This document shows, piece after piece, positions 36,999-50,200 of a stretch of DNA of 64,000 bases (positions are counted from its first letter, which is position 1; the number at the start of each line of letters is the position of its first letter). The notes below the pieces were generated by a model, which worked only from the letters and a program-made list of their open reading frames with translations, was not told the DNA's origin and made no database searches. The DNA is from Moringa oleifera. Lineage: Eukaryota; Streptophyta; Magnoliopsida; Brassicales; Moringaceae. Location: positions 10,516,001 through 10,580,000 of the forward strand of contig JAJFZO010000094.1 of NCBI GenBank assembly GCA_021397835.1. The letters run 5' to 3'. The translations under genes and the position numbers were made by a program.

Positions 36999-37978
36999 AG
37001 CTGATATAATTAATAATGGTAAAAGTACATATATTCACATAAATTGTTTCATTATATGAACACAAATAAGAAGAATATATATATTTTAGTCACTTGATAT
37101 ATTCAATTAATTAATCAAGTTTTTAAAAAAATTCAAGAGTTTAATATATATGATGAATTTTCTGGTTTTCAAAAAATATATATACCATAAAAGTAGTTTT
37201 TCAAAATAATCAAAATAAAAATTGTTGATTTTACATAATTAGATGAAGGAGGACTCACAAGTTCCTGAGGAACTCACCATAGTATTATGCCACGTGAACC
37301 GAATCCCAGGGCAAGAACGCTGACGTGGTATGATATGGGTTAAGAGACGCGTAGCATAAGATAACGCTATCAGTCCACAACACACAGGGCAAAAAACTTT
37401 TAATCGCTGGATAAGGTTAAACAGAACCAGAAATAGTTTATTTTTTAAAAAAACAAAAAGAGTGGGCCCATTGACACGAGTTACGAAGCTCCGTAGGTGG
37501 AGGGCGGCGGGGCTTACTTCACCTTGTCGTCACGCGCGATCCGCTAGGTAATCTCTCGATTCACGCGCCCTTTTTGTTTTTCTCGTTTCCATTATTTAAG
37601 TACATTCTCTCTCTTCATTTTATTAATTTCATGACATTTAAAAAAAATTCCTTTTCTCTTCTCTATTTTTTTTTTTAAAAATTCGTTTCAAAAAGTCAAC
37701 TTCATGGAACTAGAGCTACTCGTTTGGTTCGGGATCAGAACTGAACCGGTGGTCCAGACACAGTCAGAGCCGATTCAATTAATTATGAAGAAACGGACCG
37801 GGTCTGGTTAGGATGAGCAAGAGAGCGACAGGAGAAGCCGTAATTAGAAGGAGGGAAGGCCCGAAACTGGAGAAAATCGTGGGGGATATTTTCGCCTTTC
37901 AGAGCAACTACTGCCATAGGAAGCCTTGACAACTAGAGAAAGCAAACGTGAAAATAGGCAGGAACAAACATACGAAAC

Positions 37979-38002
37979 AGAGAGAGAGAGAGAGAGAGAG
38001 AG
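37979..38002 (+). repeat. (AG)12 microsatellite
   Basis: Twelve uninterrupted AG units. Confidence 0.9.
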
Positions 38003-39350
38003 GGTGGGAGGGAGCTAAGCATGCAGATGATCAGATTCAGAGTTGATGAGATGATTTGATGTAAAGCCTGTAAGGGTTCCTCAAAATGCGAGCACGACGC
38101 GTCAAAATCCCATAGCATCAACAACACCACTCCTCATTGATGCTGATGGATGGATGGGATTGCTTGACTTGATGCATGCATGTAACTTAATCATTTCATT
38201 GCTTGAAATTCTAAAAAGAAAAAAAACTCACGCAGATTTTTCTTTTTTATTTTCTGGGGTTCTTCCACTTTCTTGAACACCAAACAAGGTAGATCTCTCA
38301 CGGTAAAGGGTGTCCTTTTGTTGTTGTATCAACGTCTACTCCAACAACTCCCAGCGCTTTCAATTTTCTCTGTAGAATGGAGTTTTGAGTGTAGGTATTT
38401 AAGAACGGAAAGCTGAGATGAGATGGAGTTACTGTGGCTCATTAACTTCTTTGATGAATTGATGGCGATCGACTGTAATAAACCCTAATTATGGTTCCAC
38501 CGTGGACAGAAGACCTCTTACTATTTTTGATATGATACATGAAAAAGATGGCAGGTGGGTATTATGTGTTTCCTGTGATAAAGAGGGCATTTCTTAGATT
38601 TTCAATCTGATACAGAAGATTCAACAGTTAAATGGATCAATCAATCCACTGAGATTTTATACTGCGGAATCCTACTTGCCCCTTTTTCCTTTCACTCCAT
38701 TTTCTCTCTGAATCTCTGACCACAGACTGCCCCTCCCTTGTCTACAGTAATTTCACAGTTAAGGCTTTGAAACAATAAGATGATCCAAATTGAAAGAAGT
38801 AAGGGCCACTAGGAATCTCATCTGAAAATGGGTAGGGGCCTCAGGCCATGAGTGGCTGTAGTTTCGAACTTGCAGTGACAAGAAAACAGAGTTGGTGGCT
38901 TCACCAACCAGGTCCCAAGGCTATGAAGCTACGGAGTCCTACAAAGCTTTGCTTTTGTTGGCAATGGTGGATCTCCCCCACCCCAACCCCACAGGAGAAT
39001 TCATGTCCTCATTCTGTAAGCTAAGTCATCATGCATGAACGAAAAATAAAAAGAACACGACAGATGAGTGAAACCAAGAATCAGACGTTAGAAACCCAGA
39101 AAAATGGAAAAAGATTAAAGAAAATTGGTTGGGAATTGAGGGAAAAAAATTAAAGAAATAAGAGAAAAGAGGGGATTGGCAGAGAAGGTGGCGTGTAATA
39201 ACAATGTCTCTGTCAAGTTGATAATTTAATCTTGTACTGTGCTGACAGAAGAGATATGAAACAGCTTTATCGATATATATAGATGGTGAAAAATCTCTCA
39301 AAACAATGGCTTTTTTTCTTTTTGTAATTTTAATTTGGCTTTCAGACTTC

Positions 39351-40046
39351 CTTCCCATTGAAAAGGGACCGCTCTCATAAAACTACTTTCTGTTCCCCCC
39401 CTTTCATTTTTCTTACTGACAGAGAATACCTGCACACTTTCTCACGCACGCACGCATACTCAGAACAGAACCACAGAGCCCACTCCTCAGACACATACAT
39501 CACCATCTTCCTCTCTCTCTTTCTTGCTGTGTATATGATAAGGGCCCGTAGCAGACGTAGCAGAGGCAGCGAGAGACATTGGGGGAGAGAGAGAGAGAAT
39601 AGAAGAGGACACTGCGGAGAAAACACAGATTTTCCCCAGGCCAGATAATACATGCTTTGTTATTATGTCACCTTTTTCTTCTGCCACTTGATTCATCAAA
39701 TCCCTATGGAAACCCCACCAATATAACGCTACTTTTCTCTCAGAACTCATAACAAACCCTTCTAGCAGAAAGGAAAAGGAGAGCCATAGCCACCCAGTCT
39801 GAAGATCTAAGGGCCGCTAAGTGGTACAGGGTTCTGAAATACAACCCTTTCTTCTTTCCTAGAGAGATCCTCATCATCTCTTGCAACGTGGGTTTTTCAT
39901 GGGTACTTGAAAGAGCTTAATTAGGGTTCAAGATTTCCACCTGGGTTTTCTTGCAAAGTGGAGAGTCGCCGTTTTCTATTGCTCGTCTCTTAGGTTTTGT
40001 TAGATTTGGTTGCTTGGGCTGCCTCTTGAAGTGGGTGTTTGTTGCT
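39351..40046 (+). promoter_or_regulatory. Proximal promoter and 5' UTR of the CUC2-like gene
   Basis: The 700 bp above the ATG are of balanced composition with pyrimidine-rich stretches (CTCTCTCT near 39510-39520; AGAGAGAGAGAG near 39585-39597), as is common in plant leaders. No clear TATA box can be assigned. The exact transcription start is not visible. Confidence 0.4.
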
Positions 40047-42262
40047 ATGGATACTTACCTTCATTTTGACAACAGTGATGCTCATCTGCCTCCTGGCTTC
40101 AGATTCCACCCAACAGATGAGGAGCTCATCACTTACTATCTCCTCAAGAAGGTTCTCGACAGCAGTTTCACAGGCAGAGCCATTGCTGAAGTTGACCTCA
40201 ACAAGTGTGAGCCATGGGAGCTCCCTGGTTAGTACTAACCCCTTTCTTGAAACCCTCTTTTATGTCTCAAATAAGCAAAGTAAAGCTGACACGTATCTTT
40301 CGTAATTCATGGCGATTTTATGTATTTGCAGAGAAAGCAAAGATGGGAGAGAAAGAGTGGTACTTCTTCAGCCTGCGCGATCGCAAGTACCCGACTGGCT
40401 TGAGAACCAACAGGGCCACAGAAGCTGGTTACTGGAAGGCTACTGGCAAAGATAGGGAGATTTATAGCTCAAAAACTTGTGCTCTTGTAGGGATGAAGAA
40501 GACTCTCGTCTTCTACCGAGGGAGAGCTCCTAAGGGTGAGAAGAGCAACTGGGTCATGCATGAGTATCGCCTTGAAGGCAAATTTGCTTACCATTACCTC
40601 TCCAGGAGCTCTAAGGTACAGACACGCACCGCCCAAAACCCTCATTTTATGTGCGTTTAAGCATCATCCTTTCTGGTTTCCATGTCTAATCTTAAGGCCT
40701 AAATCTGGGTGATATCGTATAAACCTTCACCAAAGTTTGTGCCCAAGTCTTCCTTACTTACTGGAAACAAGTTAGGTTTTAGTGTTATGGTTAAAGAAGT
40801 AAGCTATTTGGTGCAGACATGCTGCATGTATGCATTGAAACTACATAATCTTCTTCCTTTTCCTTGCCTGTAGGTGCGAACTTACCCAGGCAGTTGATCA
40901 TATATTCATATAAGAAGTTAATGTTAGTTACTGGCACTATAAAGTGCACGCCTTTAATGTATTCTCTGCTGCTCTACATTTAACTGGGGCCTTGCCTGAG
41001 ACGGCAGCTCCTTAAGGGAAATGCTAATATTATGGTATTACTTTACAGAAGCAGAAAGTATTTGCTGTCTCCATTGGGATTTCCAACATTTAATGACACA
41101 TCATTGTTCTGTAAAGTAAATAGGATCAATCCCTTTTTGGCAAAAGCTAATATCTTACTCTCGATCCAGTGACCCATATTTGTTGCTTAGCTATTCCGAA
41201 GAGTTTTATGTTAACGATGCAGTAGTCAGTCCCTGTAAGCGACTTAACCAAACTCAGTTCTTGGATGGCAGCCATGAATGTAGACATTGAATGGCTATTC
41301 TGTCGGATCCGCGTGTGATAGCTAGTTAGAGCCTAAACTCTTTGAACACAGTCTATCCCTTTAAGCCAAACTTCTTGTATGGTAGTAATAAATGTTGGTA
41401 CTGGTTATATTTATCAGTGGTGATCAATGAGGATAGCTAGTTAGAGCTGTAACTCTGAAATTTTGCTTTTGGGACGAGGTCATTTGCAATTATTTCTTTA
41501 TGTAATGCTGGTCTTGGATGTCCTTTGAGTTGTTTCTGTCGCCACGGTATTGATATTGGCAATGGTTTGTTCAGTCTTTTTGTCTGCTGTGAAATTTAAT
41601 TGCCTTATCCAATGTTCTTGTGTGTTCAGGATGAGTGGGTGATCTCTAGGGTTTTTCAGAAGAGTGGGGCTGGTGGCGGCTCTAGCACCAGCGGAGGCGG
41701 GGGTCCCAAAAAGGCCAGGATGCATTCCTCCATCAACCCGTATCCAGAACCAAGTTCCCCATCCTCTGTGTCTCTCCCTCCTCTCCTGGACCCAACTGCC
41801 AGTGCCACTGCCACCACTTCCCTCGACAGCTGCTCATACGACAGCCGCCGTCTCAATACCACCAGCACCGCCGGTGTCGCCTCCTCTGAGCACGTGTCCT
41901 GTTTCTCCACCATTGCTGCTGCCGCTGCTGCGGCCGCAGCCCCCTCGACCACGACTTCCTCGAATTTCGATCTTGGCCAATCCGCTTTGCCACCACCGCC
42001 TCAGATGTTCAATGTGGCCTATGACCAATACGCTCGATTCCCTAGGAACGTGGGTGTCTCTGCCTTCCCAAGCCTGAGGTCATTGCAGGAGAATCTCCAG
42101 CTGCCCTTCTTTTTCTCCTCATCGGCTTCCTTACCTTCTCCCGCTGTTGCACCTCCGTCTTTCCAGGGTGGTGCCGCCACCAGTTGGCCAGCTGTGCTGG
42201 AGGAAGGAGGCGGGAAAATGGGCATGGGTCCCACGGAGCTTGACTGCATGTGGACTTACTGA
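40047..42262 (+). CDS. CUC2-like: NAC transcription factor, CUP-SHAPED COTYLEDON 2 / NAM type
   Basis: Three exons: 40047-40227, 40332-40615, 41630-42262; 365 aa. The NAC domain covers about residues 14-166, from [20 protein letters not shown] through [39 protein letters not shown] and [12 protein letters not shown] to [12 protein letters not shown]. The intron positions are those of the NAC family. The C-terminal half carries CUC2/NAM marks: [22 protein letters not shown] (242-249), SFQGG and a final LDCMWTY. It also has a poly-Ala run (about 252-261). CUC proteins are nuclear activators that set organ boundaries and allow shoot meristem formation. The ATG at 40047 opens the family's usual N-terminus. 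Arabidopsis counterparts are At5g53950 (CUC2) and, by position, At3g15170 (CUC1). Confidence 0.95.
41243..41458 (+). repeat. Diverged tandem duplication in CUC2-like intron 2
   Basis: GATAGCTAGTTAGAGC...AACTCT occurs at about 41319-41340 and 41433-41456, each about 75 bp downstream of a similar C.AAACT...TTCTTG.ATGG block. The period is about 115 bp. Identity is modest outside these blocks. Confidence 0.45.
41889..41909 (+). promoter_or_regulatory. miR164 target site in the last exon of the CUC2-like mRNA
   Basis: Twenty-one nucleotides over the codons for EHVSCFS pair with miR164: AGCACGTG, then TCCTG, then TTTCTCCA. By eye there are two G:U pairs (opposite miRNA positions 8 and 13) and one mismatch at the miRNA 3' terminal base; positions 9-11, where cleavage occurs, are paired. 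The site is the one known in CUC1/CUC2 transcripts. Confidence 0.93.
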
Positions 42263-44218
42263 TGCCTGCTTCTCAATATTCCAAGTTTCCGTTGATGTGT
42301 TTTAGCTTAAGCTTGAGATTTAGGAATATTGTACTAATCTAGTGCATGCAGTCGTTACTGTCATCTTTGTTATATTTTGTAGGCTTAGTGTCCTTTTAAG
42401 CGTAGGAGATTCGAGAAAGTGACTGTTAAAACTCAGTTGAGTACTGGTATCTAAGTAATGTCTTCGAAGCTTTAATCTTCATAGTTCATCTGCTGCATTG
42501 CCTACCATACAAGATAAGTATGGATTCCTTCCATTAGTGGAGAAATCCATAAATGGGTATCTTCCCTAAGCGGCAGAAATCTCCATTGCTGAGCAAGGGA
42601 ATGAAAGACTCGACTGGATCGCCAGTGGCAGCCATGGTTGAGCCCTAAAAGCCTTCACCCCATTAGGGTTTTGAGAAATCACAAACTGGGTAGGAGTTGA
42701 CTGGCCTGTTATCGAATCTTGCGGGAAAGAAAGAGGCATGAGCTATAACATCTGTAGCTGAATTTGGTGCATAATTGTTGATGAATTGGGTAGCCGTACT
42801 GTGCAGGCAGGCCAGGGTTCTGAGTTCTTTTTTCTCCTCACTTTCACCCACATGGGTTCTGGTTAGGAGGCCTCCATGGGTTCTTTCGGTCATCGGGAGC
42901 TCTGCTTTGCTACTATCAGCCATACGTGTGGAAGAGACAAATTTAATGCAGTCCCTGTTAAGATTGTATGTGTTTTCATTTGTGTCAGCACAAAAAAATT
43001 GCAGACAGAGTAGGCCAGGGACCAACCTATCACCATTTTTCTTGTCCTCATATGTTTCAAGTTTCTGCTTTGTTCTGTACCTCATGGAAATCTCTCCCAA
43101 CCCTTTTTATCTTGGAAGAATTATGTGAAGCATCAACACCTACATCACGTTATATAGACAAAACCCATGGGAACTATCAGGTCTGCCTCTGCAGGCCCAC
43201 TTGATGATGGTCATGATGATCACAGACGCCATGGACGTGCCAGTTTCTGCCAAGTGGCAAACACCCATTAATTGGGCTAACTTCATCATGACGGTTCACG
43301 TGATCTGTGCATGATTTGGAAAGGTAATCAGTGAAAGTGTTGTCTGTGGGTGAGGGTAGGGCCCAGCTTGTGCGTGTAAATGGTATAGCACGCGGTGTAC
43401 CGTATTGTTGCCAGGTTTTGGAGTTATAGCGCATTTGGGCCTTTCCTTACTATGATGGAGGGTGTTAGAGAGAAAATTCCAACGCACCAAATTCCAAATT
43501 CCAAACACCAAAAGCTCTGCTTTGGATGTTTTGAATGGAGAAGAGAATTATAAAGGATCAAAGCATGGCTTGGCTCTACCTGCCTGTACCCGCTCTCACG
43601 TTTTCTCTGCCACTTTTGGTATCTTTTTTTTTAATAAAATAAAAATAAAAATCTCTCTTTTTGAAAAATAATAAATAGGATGTAATTAAAGAAACTTCCG
43701 GGTAAGACTAAGATCCACCGGGCTAATATTCGGCCCAAATGGGTTCTTTTAAGTTTTTCTTAAGCCCATGAAAGGCTGTTGGGCTTACTGGGCTGATTTT
43801 TTTGTCTCAAATGAGTTCTTTTGAATTTTCCGTTCCTTAACGGCGTCGTTTGGTCGGCCAGCCTGATTGCTTGACCCAAAGGGATTCATTTGGATGTTTT
43901 CGGCCCGTGAAAGTATCCTCCTGCTTCATACTGGTACTGTCTTGGACCGTTATGGACACGAGCTTCTTGCCGCCCGAGCTTGTAATGCAGAAGGTGCGAG
44001 AGGGAATTACGAGAAAGGAAGTGGGCCGAAAATGGACCTCCAAGTTCCAAGTTGACACGAAGTCAAGCGGTGGCCAAGCGCCTTCAGACCCCGTTCCTCC
44101 TGCCTCCCTTTCTCTCTCTGTTTATTTTCTCAGTCAGTTTCAGTTCAAGTGCTTGCTTCACCTTGCTTCATTGTTTGAACTGAAATTTGCGGGAAGAATT
44201 GCTTGTTTCGAGTGAGCT
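42263..44218. other. CUC2-like 3' flank and PSMD5-like promoter region
   Basis: The first 300-400 bp should be the CUC2-like 3' UTR. From 42660 to 43600 the sequence is balanced with ORFs on both strands, none recognisable. The last 500 bp form the PSMD5-like promoter and leader. Confidence 0.45.
43732..43794 (+). promoter_or_regulatory. Cluster of site II (TGGGCY/RGCCCA) elements upstream of the PSMD5-like gene
   Basis: GGCCCA at 43732-43737, AGCCCA at 43763-43768, and TGGGCT at 43780-43785 and 43789-43794. Four such elements within 65 bp, about 430-490 bp above the start codon, are typical of TCP-regulated housekeeping promoters (ribosomal, mitochondrial and proteasome-related genes). Confidence 0.6.
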
Positions 44219-47200
44219 ATGGACGAAGACTATCCCATGGAGGATGAGTACCCAATGGACGACGCTTTTCAGTTGCTCGAGTGCGCCAACGATTTTGCAC
44301 ATTATCCTGGTAGCCGTTAATCACTTCAATTCTATTTTGGAGATAGTGTTTTTTTTTTTAATCTAATCTTTTTAAAGCATACGATTGTCATTAGTATTCT
44401 GCAGCACTTAAAATTTATTTCATGTTTTTCCTTTTGCTTTCTCTTTGTTCACTGAATTTCAGGGGGTCCCAATGATGCTGCGGCTATGGCATTCCTTGAA
44501 CGTTTCCCCCTTTCAGTCCTTATCAGGTGATTGTCTCTATTTGTTTCGGTCTTTTTTGCTTTTAGGATTGAATGTTTGATTCTCATGACAGTTTCATGCT
44601 TACTTAGTTGAGGTCTTTTGCAATTCATCACTTTGGGGTTTGGTTAATTGATTTTATCTTTGGTTCTATTTAACAGATTTATGCATGTATCTGGATAATT
44701 GATAGATCTATGTATGTATTATTTGTAATGTAATGTATTTCAGTGGGATGCAGTGAATTCTGAATTTACTCATTAGGCTATCTATTAAGCATTTTATGCT
44801 ATTCAAATGAATCTAAATTTTTTTATTGTGTTCCCCTGGTATTACATAATTAGGCGCTCAATATATATACATATACATACATATATACTTATATGTTGGA
44901 CCTAATGTTAATTAAACACAAATTCTTGTGCAAGCTGAATTACAATTTCCAGTCTGTATCAGCCTGTTTCTATGATAATTTGTTGATTAATGTTTTTGGT
45001 GGTCAATATCATTAACATTGTTCTGGCCTCTTAAGTTATTTGGACCTACAGTAGGAACCAGCAGTAGCTCAATCTTCTTCTTCTTTGAAAAATTTGATGT
45101 GCAGCACTCTACAAACCAGAACAACTTTTCCTGGTCTTGGAAGTGCTCTTGTTGCTTCTCTAGAAAGGGTATTTAAAACAAAGTATGGTGCTTCCCTCAT
45201 CCCAAACTATATGGTATGTATACTTTTTTATGAGTATGCTAAGATAATTGGAATTCATATTGCTGTTTGCTTCTTTTATCTGACTAATTATGACATTTCG
45301 AGTGACTGGTGTGCTTTGTATCCGTGGGTTTATGTGGGCACTTCTGCTTTTTGGTGGAAATTTTGGTGATTCATTGAATAATTTGCACCTTATGCTGTGT
45401 CTATCTGTGTTTTTGTTTCAGCCTTTTGTACAAATTGGTCTGAAGGCAGATTCTGAAGGAGTCAGATGTTTAGCTTGCAAAACAGTATGTACATATATTC
45501 CTTATTCTATCTAATATTGTGTGAACTTCCTGATTGTTTTTGATGATTGCTCTATTATGCATATTCTTTTTAACATTGATGTTCCTTTTAGACTTGCAGA
45601 TGTCGTTTTGGTAAACAATAATTTGAATTATATTGTTATTGTTTCTTTTTAATTTCTTTTTTCCATTTTCATATTTCCTCATTTGGAATATCTGCCATAA
45701 TATTGGCCTAGCCCATCTATGAGTTTCCCCATTAAAGAGTATGTGGACCTATACCACTCTGTATCATATTGGGAACACTAAGTGTTGGTATCATTAGGAG
45801 GCAAGGTATGTGAAAAACAATTATGTGAGAAAGATTATATACTAATTGTTGAATGCTTGTGCTTATCTATGCTGGTATCGCTAACTAGAACCTAAGTTAG
45901 TAATCTTATATTTATGAATGTAAGTTGGGATGAGACTTGAAACATTCACTCTTCATTCTCCAAAGAGCTACCTGTGTTCTGATCCTCTTCATTATGTACC
46001 TTACTGCACATAAATAGAGGAGGAAACGAAAAGACTTGCAATTTTGAAAAAACCTTCATGCATTTCCAAGAAATCCCAAAAAATATGAACACAAGGAAAT
46101 TAATGCAGCAATAAGAGATTTCATCCTTGCCTGCAGTTTCTTTTTCCTTTTCAAATCTTATTGGTCTGGCAGAAACTTTTACACAAATTATGAACTGGAA
46201 AGGAGGGTGAAAGGGTAGTTGGCAAAGAACCCTAGTTCTCAAATATGGTGGTGTGAATGCAACAAGTTCAAATTATGACTATGACAGTGGAGATATAATA
46301 AGCCTAGATAGTTTAAACCCATCTCGATGCCAGCTGGGAATCAAACATACCATATCAGCAAAAATTTGTTTTCTTTTTCCTTTTTGCTTGTTGTATATTT
46401 TAGTTGCTGCAAAATATTATTACTCATTTAGGCACATAATTAAGAATTCAAGGACTTGTTTAACATTAACGCGAATTCTCTCTTTCTCACTAGCATCCAA
46501 ACGTGCAATATAAATTGTGTGAGAAGAAAGGGAAGAGGACAAGTGATTTTACTGTTAAGTGAGGGGTTTATATCATTGTTTCTTTTCTTCCTATTTTCTT
46601 ATCTTAAAACCAGATTTGCAGTGTTTGAGGATAAGAGCATCATAGTTAATCTGGAAGTTTTGCTGTAGTATGGTACATGGAGATACGGTATCAGCCTTAG
46701 TATGGTGTACAGAATTTAGTGGGAAATGAGTGTCTGATGTTTGGGGAGTTTGTAATAGGCTTGTATTTCCTTAGTCACACCTTGTACATGTACTATGTTG
46801 ATACACCATCATAATAGCAGGTGTAAGGAGTTTTAATTTGGTAGAGGTGGGTTCATGGTTTTTTCATTTCTATGTGCTCCATGATTGTTGCACTGAGTGA
46901 TTTCCTAGTTGGCTAGGAAAAAATAAATATAAAAACTCAATACTAGTTTTCAAGGGACTTTGAGAGAGAGTTTGTTTGTCGTCAGGATGCAGTTGGTCAG
47001 AAAACAACTGAAGAAATCTGTTTTTGGCTTGATATGTAGTTGCTTGCCACTACTATGTTATGGACCTCATTCTTAACTGCAGAACATGACTGAAATTTCT
47101 TGATCGCACACTTTAAATTACTATTCATTCTTATCTTCCTTGTTTCTCTTATGTCATGACTTCTCTGCATAGGTTACTTCCCTTTTGGAGAATTTTAGTG

Positions 47201-50200
47201 AAGATTTTGCTGTGCGGCTTGTCATTGACTATGGGATATATCCTCTATTGCTTGATTGCCTGATTAACAGGTAAGAAGATATATAATCATCTTATGACTT
47301 ACGATCGCTTTGTGACTTGACCATAATGTTTATATTATCTCTGGCCTGGTCGATCTTCTTGTTTGTAATGAGGATTTCCCTCTTTATATATATATATATA
47401 TATATATATATCAATCTTCCAGTTTTGTTCTTATACATTCTTATATACATGCACGCACACACATATACACATATATAATATACGAGTGTGTGTGTGTGTA
47501 TGTATACTTTGTTTTCCATGTGCATACATAAGTCAAATAAGACGAAGCAGAAGTGAATGTTGTGTAATGTGATAAGGAAACAGCATAAACTAGTATGTCC
47601 AGGAGTTGATGATTAATTTATGCATAGATAATCTTTGGAATCATCTTGGGGTACTTTCATTCTCTTTGAAAATGTGCCACTTTGTATGATATAGTTGCAT
47701 ACATCATTGCTATTTTTTCCCCCCTGATTGTGTGTTATTGTTTTTTGACAGTTACACCTCCTAATTATTATGGCCCTTAATATATGGTACCTACTTTTTA
47801 GGAGCTATATGGGGATATTTTGATAATTTTTCTGGACATCTTTTGGGAATTATGTTTGGATCATATTTTGTTTGCTTTGCTTACAAGATTTTATGGTGGA
47901 AAATGGCATACAAACTAATTACCCTGATGGTGCATAGTTTTTTTCTTTTTTGGGTGTGGGTGGGAGTATTGTTGGTACTTAGTTGTAACCTTTAAAATGG
48001 AGGCTACAGTGTGATCTTTGTGAAAATTGGAGAGGAAAAAAAAGGAAAAAAAATAAAAAACATTAAATTTTCTAAAAATGCATCCATTATGATGATTATG
48101 TAAGAAACCAAAATTTTTTATGATGTTTGATATGGAAATCAAACCTTATTATTCTCCTTTTTTTTTTTGACCTTTAAGCTTACTAATTTGCATCTCTGAG
48201 TGAAACCTTTTAATTTTATTTTCAATGATTTCATTGGTTATAAAAAAGAGTAGCAGAAATTACCATAAATGCTTATAGGAGTTGTTGGAGTGGATCATCC
48301 ATTACTCTAGGTTAAGATTTTAAGATATTCTTTTGACTGTCAAAATTAACTTTTTCAAGTCACATGAGCAGTTGGTATAAAAGGAGAAGATGGGTCACAT
48401 GCTTGATCTTTGCCCACAATTAATAAGTGACATACACCTCGGACTATGCATGAAAATATTTGCAATCCATGATGATTTCACTAGGCAGACAAAAGAAAAC
48501 AAAGTGTTTTTTATGTGAAAAAATAATATTTTCTTAGTTGGTTTACATCTAACTGAATAGAGTTTTGATAGATTTAGTAAGATGAAGACATTTTCAAGAA
48601 TGTAGTAGGGCTGTCTTATGGCTTTTGGTTAACTTATAATACCATCGTTACCTTGAAGAGGAAGACGGAAGTATGATGGTGTTGAAAATCATTGTTAGAA
48701 GAGGAATGATATGTGCACCTATCAACCTCTGGATTTGTGCATCTGTATTATGTGAAGCCCTCAGTGTTTTTACGTAGCATTGTGGCATTTCTAGCATTAG
48801 AATGTATGTTTGGTATGGGTGAGTTCTAAATTAATATATTATTGCCTTCGAACTGCACCCTTATGTGGCTGAAGCCTCCTCTTGTTTTTATTGTGCAATT
48901 TGAAACTTTCTGGCAATATAGGTTTAGATTATTGGTTCTATTTCACTCTTTAGAAGTTACTTTTTATTGATAAATTCAAACCAAATGCATTTCTTCCTGG
49001 TTTACAGTGATGAACAAGTAGCCACTGCATCGATAGATGCAATCAAGAACTTAGCTGGGTTTCCAGCAGGCATGGTAAGGACTTGGCCTCTCTTGATGTT
49101 AAATCTTCCACAATGTTTCTCACTGAATTTGTCCCCAATGTAATTAATTATGAGCTCTCATTGTTCATACAAATCATACACAGGCCATCCTCTTCCCAGC
49201 GGATAGAAATGACTCTACACACCTTGGAAACTTGGCAGAAAGATGCTCATCACTGGTATGCTGGTGCTTACTTTGTGTCTGATTAATCTTCTCATATTTT
49301 GGGCAATGATGTTTAGCCTTTGAATGTTATTGAAATTTTAGCCCTTTATTTTGGGGACTTTTGGGGGAAATACAGCTTTATTGATTCTAATCTTAGATCT
49401 GCTAATGGGCATGATCATACAGTGTCACATAACTGGTAGTTGAGCTGGCATCTCATATTTTGAGGCTGCTGTATTGCCCCGCCTCTCATTTACGTGGGAT
49501 CTGTGCTATTTTTTTAGTGCTTTTTGTGATTTAGGCTCCTTTGAATATAAAGCTTCTGTCACATTGTGCTGTTCTTCAAGTCTATGCATAAACTTCAAAA
49601 GGTTATGTGCTACTCTCTAGGAACTGAGTATTGCCTCTATACAATTTTCAGGGACGTGTTCGTGTTTTATCGTTGATAGTGAAGCTATTCTCTATTTCAA
49701 ACTCTGTAGCATCAGTAATATACAACTCAAAGTTGCTTGGTTTGTTGGAGGCTGAAGTCAACAACACAAATGACACCCTCGTGGTTTTGAGTACATTGGA
49801 GCTCTTCTATGAGGTTGGCATTGATCGACTGCCTTTCTATCCTTTTTCTTCTCATGACATTTTCTGTGGTGCTGACTTTAGATTTAAAGAAAATATGACT
49901 GAACATATTCAGCTGTCTTAATTCTCTTTATGGGCCACATTTTAGCTGTACATGCAAGGAACACTGGATCTGCTGACATATGTAATTTAAGAAACTAGAT
50001 TAGGGATTGAGGTGTTCCATCCCAGTTGCAATGCTAACACTAGTATAGTCGTTCATGACATTGTGAAAAGTAATTCACACTGCTAATTTGTTATCTTTTG
50101 TTCCGTTTTAATTTAAGCTATTTCCTTAGAAGTATTTGTTTGGTTTCTCAATTATTTAATGATTTTCACGTTTGATCAGATATGTGTGTTCAATTCCAAC

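Larger units (their letters stand above)
36211..39350. other. Distal upstream region of the CUC2-like gene
   Basis: Nothing coding is supported. It contains a C21 tract at 36968-36988 and an (AG)12 microsatellite at 37979-38002. Short inverted repeats are visible, such as CACGGTGAAAGATACCGTG near 36932-36950. The stretch 37240-39350 is of balanced composition and could hold distal enhancers or a non-coding transcript. Confidence 0.35.

Noticed and set aside
39243..39254. TGACAGAAGAGA, the first 12 bases of miR156
   Set aside because: The match stops after 12 bases, and no hairpin arm complementary to it is visible nearby.
39951..40046. N-terminal extension of the CUC2-like protein
   Set aside because: The upstream in-frame codon is TTG, not ATG, and the family's N-terminus begins at the ATG at 40047.
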